This document shows positions 59,100 through 64,000 of a stretch of DNA of 64,000 nt, one piece after another. The notes beneath the pieces were generated by a model, which made no database searches, was not told the origin of the DNA, and saw only the letters and a list, made by a program, of their open reading frames with translations. Numbering within the stretch: position 1 is the first letter of the stretch; the number at the start of each line of letters is the position of its first letter. This DNA comes from Buddleja alternifolia. Its lineage: Eukaryota > Streptophyta > Magnoliopsida > Lamiales > Scrophulariaceae. The position numbers were made by a program, and so were the translations under genes. The DNA lies in assembly GCA_019426215.1 (NCBI GenBank), contig CM033402.1:21147104-21211103 (forward strand), written 5' to 3'.

Positions 59100-61015
59100 T
59101 GACACGCTAAAAGCTAACGTGCTATTGTAGCAAGTGCACTAGTCGTGTGTAGTAATAAGTGTGGACGAAAAGTCCGGGTTGTCGAACCACGGAGACTTGA
59201 ATTCTAGTTTAAGATTTGTAATGAAGTGAATAAACAAAGTAAGAATAAATTCAAATAAAATTTGTAAAGAATAAGAACAAAGATGAGCAAGTGATTTAAA
59301 ACCAATTATAAAGGGAGACTAAGGCACATGCTAGGTTCAAATTGATCAAATATACTTATAAAGGTTCTTGTTGAAGGATTACACTTATATTGTTATGGTG
59401 AGAGCTCCGAGGGTAGAGAATAACCGATGTCTCGCGTATAAACTCCTATGCTTAGATCGTGATTTCCCAAATATTCCTATCCGGAAATCTAACCACTAAA
59501 CATGCATTAACGTACTAGAGTTCACTCGATTAGAATCGAACAACTTCACCCGGGAATCTTTACCTATGTCTAGGGCAATTCCTCATTAGTTGCGGGTCAT
59601 GATGTGAATCTTTTGCACCCTAAGTTAATTTTCTCCCGAAATATCAACCTAGGCATAAGATTCTAACATATAGTGATCAAGTATATGCAAGATAGGTAAA
59701 AACACAAATTCACATCACATAACAATATAAGTATAACCTCTACAATCATCTATTATAAGCATATATCACAATTTGACCTTACATGGCCTTAGTCTTATGA
59801 ATTTAGTTCATGATAGTTATTATGAAAAACAATAATGAATAAATACACATTTTCATAGACATGAATGAAATGAAAAGGCTATAAAAACTCCCTCTAATGT
59901 GATAGATGATGGCCCCTTGATTGGAACTTCAATTCCTAGCTTTCTCCTCTTAGAATGATGAAGAATGGTGATGAATGAAGCTGAGGACCTGTTCCTCCTC
60001 CTCCTCTCCTCCAAGAATCTGAAATTGATAGTGAATGATGAAGAGTATGGGTTCCCCCTCCTTTTATAGCCAAAATTCCACTAAAGTATGCATTAAGAAT
60101 TCCCATTAAAGTTCCCCAATGAGAATTCCACCTAAGGTGATGCTTAAAGTTTGGCTTTTAAGATTCCAACCAGCTAAAAAATGTTGAACTTTCGGCCATT
60201 AAGAATTCCACCAAGCATAACCATGTGAAAACTTCAACAAAACACATGCATGCTGCCATTTTCTTGCTTTCCAGCGCAGTCTTAGTATTTTCCTCATAAA
60301 CTTCTCCCCAGATCTCCAAATTGGATGATTCAAGTCCCCATGTTCAGATAACACATATATCTACAACTTTGCAGAAGGACATTTTGTCCAATTCGGTCTC
60401 TAAGTATACCTAAATTACGTTTCAACATGGAGGTTGTTTCTGATTTGGCGCCCATAAAGTAAATCTACCAAGAAACACACTTATGACAACCCCTCAACAC
60501 ATGTGCTGAATTATGGCCAAAAGTGATTCTTACCCATCATATAATGCTGGAATTTAGGCTGAAAAAGGAGTAACATTCGGACTATCCATGCCTAGGCATG
60601 ACTAGGAGGGCGCTGGGGCGTATCCTGACACATGTACTTCTCTGTTCGGCGCAGCAATCGTATTTCCTTCACAATTATCTCTATAGACCTACGATTTGGA
60701 TGTTTCAAGTTCCCATTTGAAGCTAAGACATACATCTAAAACTTTGTAGAAGGAAACTTTGTCTAAGTCGGTCTCGAAATATACGGAATTATCGCTCAAA
60801 TGTGGTAGGAGATGCATAAACCGCCTAGGTGTTGAAAAACATGCTTGAACTTGTTTTGTACATCGTTTTTCTTCCCTTTTCTTCATGTATTCTCATTTAT
60901 TACCTGTATTCACTTAACACACCTATTAAATGCAAATGTGACATGATTTAAGCAATAAGTGAATCCAAATCATAAGAATTACGGTCTTAAAAACACGTAA
61001 AAACACCTCTTATCA
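59100..61015 (-). repeat. 5' LTR of Athila-like element
   Basis: 1916 bp, the partner of 54409-56326, with the primer binding site just inside. Confidence 0.93.
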
Positions 61016-61020
61016 CGGCT

Positions 61021-61390
61021 GAAAGACATACTTCAAAGTAGAGTGATTAGATGACTTTGGAGGATAGCTTGGTAGTTTTGTAGGTAGTGCTCTCAAACCG
61101 AAAGACGGGGTGGCCGTCCTCTTACAACAACGCCCAGGATTTTCCAGGCATTTTCAGTTCAAATTTGTTAGCAAAAAGCATGATTGTGTCATGTTTTTTG
61201 GCATGACCGTGTTTTTTAGGCTAAATTCTTGTGTGCTTTTGTGTGTTTCACTTCAATTTTTGGGTACTAGATAGTATTTATCTAGTTTGGTTCATCAAAG
61301 GGACTTTCCTTTGTATGATGTACGGTTATTCTTTTTTTTTTCTTTTTTTTTTGTTAATAAAATTGAATTTTTCAAAAAAAATAAAAATAC
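61021..61390 (+). mobile_element. Probable LINE 3' end with A-rich tail
   Basis: The sequence interrupted by the Athila-like element resumes here. It ends in GGGACTTTCCTTTGTATGAT, a T-rich stretch, AATAAAATTGAATTTTTC and an A-run, like plant LINE tails. It may belong to the LINE remnant at 51640-52515. Confidence 0.5.
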
Positions 61391-61457
61391 AAATTGATTA
61401 TAGCTTAAGGAGAGTTACTGAAGGACCAGAGTGATGGCTAGGTCCCCATTGATAGCC

Positions 61458-63140
61458 ACTTCTGTTAGGAATCCTCGGGTAAAAACGCAGCGAAATAAAT
61501 TCTTTTTGTCAGATTCCTAATCCCAGATCATTTTAACGAATTAATGATTTTGATAGTTTTCTAAAAACTAAAACAAAATTGTTTACCTTTTCAATTTCGT
61601 ATATTTCTTCGCGTAACAGCAACTTCATGAGCTCCTGTCTCTAAAGATGCACATGAAACGAAACTTGAAAAGTTCTTCCAATGCTACCTCTTTGATGTAG
61701 TGGACGGCTAGGGCAAGCAATTGGAGGAGGGAGGTTTCTTTTTTCTTATGTTATGTAATTAGGTTAAAACCCTTGGTTGTAATTAGGTTAAGTATTGGAG
61801 TTACCTTGTAACTCCTATTACTTAGTAAACAAGTCAAGGAGTCTTCCAACTTCTTGATGTGGCTGCGCCCTAGGGCTCCTCTAGGACGTGGGTGGTCTTC
61901 GTTATCCCATTCAACTTTAGCCCACCTATTTAATTATGTATTTATTTAAATCCCATTTAAATTCCAATACATATTAAATAATTAATTAATTCCTAATTAA
62001 TTAATCTGTAATTAAATAATTTAATTTAATCTCATTAAATTAAATATTTAATTCATTGATTAAACCAATAAATCAATGCGTCCATTTAATCATATCTTTC
62101 TAAAATATTAACACAAAAGACATCCTGTTCGTTTCTTATAGGGCAACTCTTAAGTTCGTCTCAATTGGCAATGGAAGGAAATAACAAAGGATGTTAGTGT
62201 CACCTAGCCAGTCCCGTGAACTCACATTGTAACCTAATTGAGTACGAAATGAAAGAATTATTTACGAACCTCTGGACCACAAATACTATATGAGTATAAA
62301 CCCTTCACTTTGTATCCCAATCAAGTGAGAGTTATGGTTTATGTCAAACTCACTGAACTTGACCGCGTTTGTAATCATATCATGATGAAATTACCAATCT
62401 ACCCTCCATGTCGCACATGAGTTAGTTTCATTGCTTTGGCCAAAGACTTATAATTTCATATACATATGATTACACAGGATACTTTCTCGTTTACTATCGA
62501 GATAGTGAATCCCATCTTGGCGATCACTGAACAACTGCTACTTGACTCATTGAGATTGCACTTTGAGGTCGACCCCACCAAAAGGTGAATTGGGCCTAAC
62601 TACTCTAGTAAGTGATTCAACAGCACAAGCACATTGCTCATGAACCCTCAGGTCTAAGGCCCACGCATACTATCATGGTCATTAATCCAATCATTGATAG
62701 TCATAAAGTAAATACCCATGTGATCGGATTACTGCGAGCCGTGTTCGAATACATCAATTCCATTGATATATCTATGACACGTGTCTCACTATCCCATAGT
62801 GTTCGATTGACACTCCTTGTTAGAACATGTGTCATACAAGTCAAATCTTAATGCGCAATTGAGATTCCTCAACTTGCGAACCCCCTTTTTAGTGATCAGG
62901 AATAAGACTCTTCTCGTGGCACATCTTTATTCCATAGGTGTGAGGTTAATCCTCAACAACTTGACGGTCATGGATGCAACTTGTGCAAGCCACTATACTT
63001 TGATCTATTTCATGATTCCAGGAGAATCTCAAATCAATACTTTGGGTGCAATCTTGTTGTATAACGAGTATATGACACCAATAGGGATTCAACTTAGGTA
63101 TGATAACTGAAACTTTATTATATTGTTGTGTAACCTAAAT
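61458..63140 (-). repeat. Copia-type LTR (solo or partial)
   Basis: On the plus strand it starts TGTTAGGAATCC, then AACGCAGCG. It shares with the nested copia LTR the blocks AGTCCCGTG, CCCAATCAAGTGAGAGT, GGTCGACCCCACCAA and GTGTTCGATTGACACT in the same order. No internal domain adjoins it in the window, so it is a solo or truncated LTR. Confidence 0.65.
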
Positions 63141-64000
63141 GACTAAGAAAGTCTCTATCCAGAGCAATGTCTTCAAGAGCGTTTTGGTGATCCCTGATTG
63201 GTACAAGGTTATTAGAATTCTGACACAGTCATAGCTTCTAAATTATTAGAGTTTCGACTGATACCTAAACTCTAGACTCATACAGGAAAATAATGAGGAA
63301 TTTGATTCACACGAAGATCGTAATCTGATTGGTTTGTTTTAATCAGTAATGTCTACGAAGTCATGGCGGGGTTACTAGCATCGAACTATGACCAATAGGT
63401 GTCTCAAATTAATTAGGTCTTGAATTAATTCACCCAATTAATTCGAGACGCCTATTAGTCATGGTTCTATGTTTAAAAATGTCGCCATGACTTTGTAGGC
63501 ATTATTGATTAAATAATTAATTTAGACAATTTTGTATTTCTAACCTTTTGGCGATAGGACATATTGCTAGAATGTTACCGAGACTTAATGGGTCACACAC
63601 TTAATTAGTGTAGTACCTTGGTAGATGGAATTAATTCTTGGTAAATAAAATTAATTGGAAGATATGTTTATAAATAAAAAAGTTGGACTTAATTAACTCT
63701 AGTCTTCAAATCTTATTTCGAAGATTAAATTGGAATATTACTTTTTAATTATTGGAGTAATTAAATTTTGACTTTGAGTAGAAGTAAACGAAAAAAACCT
63801 ACTAGGGAAAGAATTCCCTAGCAAGGCAGCGTATACTGGGTTACTATAACCCCAGTAGCGGCCTACCCCTGTAATTATGCAAGGAATAATTTTGTTTCTC
63901 TCTTCTTCTTCTCTGTATTAGAGCTTAGTAAAAATAGATTCCAACATTTTTCTCCATAGCCATATTTTGATAAACTCTAGGTCAGCACTAGAAGACTAAA
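63141..64000 (+). repeat. LTR-like sequence related to the outer copia LTR
   Basis: Blocks such as GGGTCACACACTTAATTAGTG and TTAGAGTTTCGACTGATACC resemble 19280-19700 in order and orientation at low similarity. It contains a long foldback (63342-63509). It runs off the window. Confidence 0.5.
63342..63509. repeat. ~80 bp foldback in LTR-like sequence
   Basis: ATCAGTAATGTCTACGAAG and AAGTCATGGCG at the left face the complement of GTCGCCATGACTTTGTAGGC at the right. Further in, ACCAATAGGTGTCTCAAATT faces AATTCGAGACGCCTATTAGT. The arms are about 80 bp with several mismatches. Confidence 0.8.

Larger units (their letters stand above)
54409..61015 (-). mobile_element. Athila-like LTR retrotransposon, young, deleted
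   Basis: The LTRs (54409-56326 and 59100-61015) run TGACACGC to CTTATCA. The perfect target duplication CGGCT stands at 54404-54408 and 61016-61020. The primer binding site is the TGGCGCCGTTGCCGGGGA sequence known from Athila/Tat elements, and gag is of that type. By eye the two 1.9 kb LTRs differ at only about a dozen places, so the insertion is recent. The internal region is just 2.77 kb: most of gag-pol is gone. The element must rely on relatives. Confidence 0.93.

Overview
The window is nuclear DNA from a flowering plant, most likely a eudicot. Genes are sparse and AT-rich, most of the sequence is transposable elements, introns are of plant type, and the retrotransposon families are those of plant genomes (Ty1/copia primed by initiator Met tRNA, Athila-like Ty3/gypsy primed by what looks like tRNA-Asp). 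I cannot name the species. I see only two convincing host genes. One is an intronless type II membrane glycosyltransferase on the minus strand (4258-5718). The other is a five-exon gene on the plus strand (37314-43523) for a 325-residue plant-specific protein of unknown function that ends in LPQEWTY. Its 3.8 kb third intron carries a hAT-type MITE with a perfect 8 bp target duplication.

Layout. 169-4187: two head-to-tail DNA transposons of one family, full of degenerate ACTGTATAATG-type repeats. 4258-5718: the glycosyltransferase. 6031-10164: a short LTR element with only gag and protease (TR-GAG-like). 10.2-18.0 kb: AT-rich DNA with MITE copies, a long-TIR element (15.3-16.8 kb), a retroposed insert with a 16 bp target duplication (17107-17636) and a tRNA-derived SINE (17809-17998). 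About 18514-36490: an old plus-strand copia element split by a complete minus-strand copia element (24004-33773, target duplication GTTAA), which itself took up a Mutator-like element with a 9 bp target duplication (30063-30822).

37.1-43.5 kb: the five-exon gene. 44.5-50.6 kb: the most unusual region. It holds a palindrome of about 2 kb built from inverted ~186 bp repeats, an older copy of the same palindrome broken just past its axis and joined to a copia-leader segment carrying the Mutator-like element, and a ~3.48 kb tandem duplication whose junction lies in a short T-run. 50.6-64 kb: a small foldback element, a degraded LINE, LTR fragments, and a young Athila-like element (54409-61015, perfect target duplication CGGCT, nearly identical LTRs) whose coding region is deleted to a gag start fused to the integrase tail. 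The window ends in copia-type LTR sequence.

No operons, CRISPR arrays, rRNA genes or host tRNA genes are visible. No obviously new enzymatic system is present. The best candidates for something undescribed are structural: the palindrome with its internal repeat array and broken sister copy, the copia-leader/Mutator segment that moved as a unit, and a perfect 20 bp hairpin near the end of the old copia LTR.
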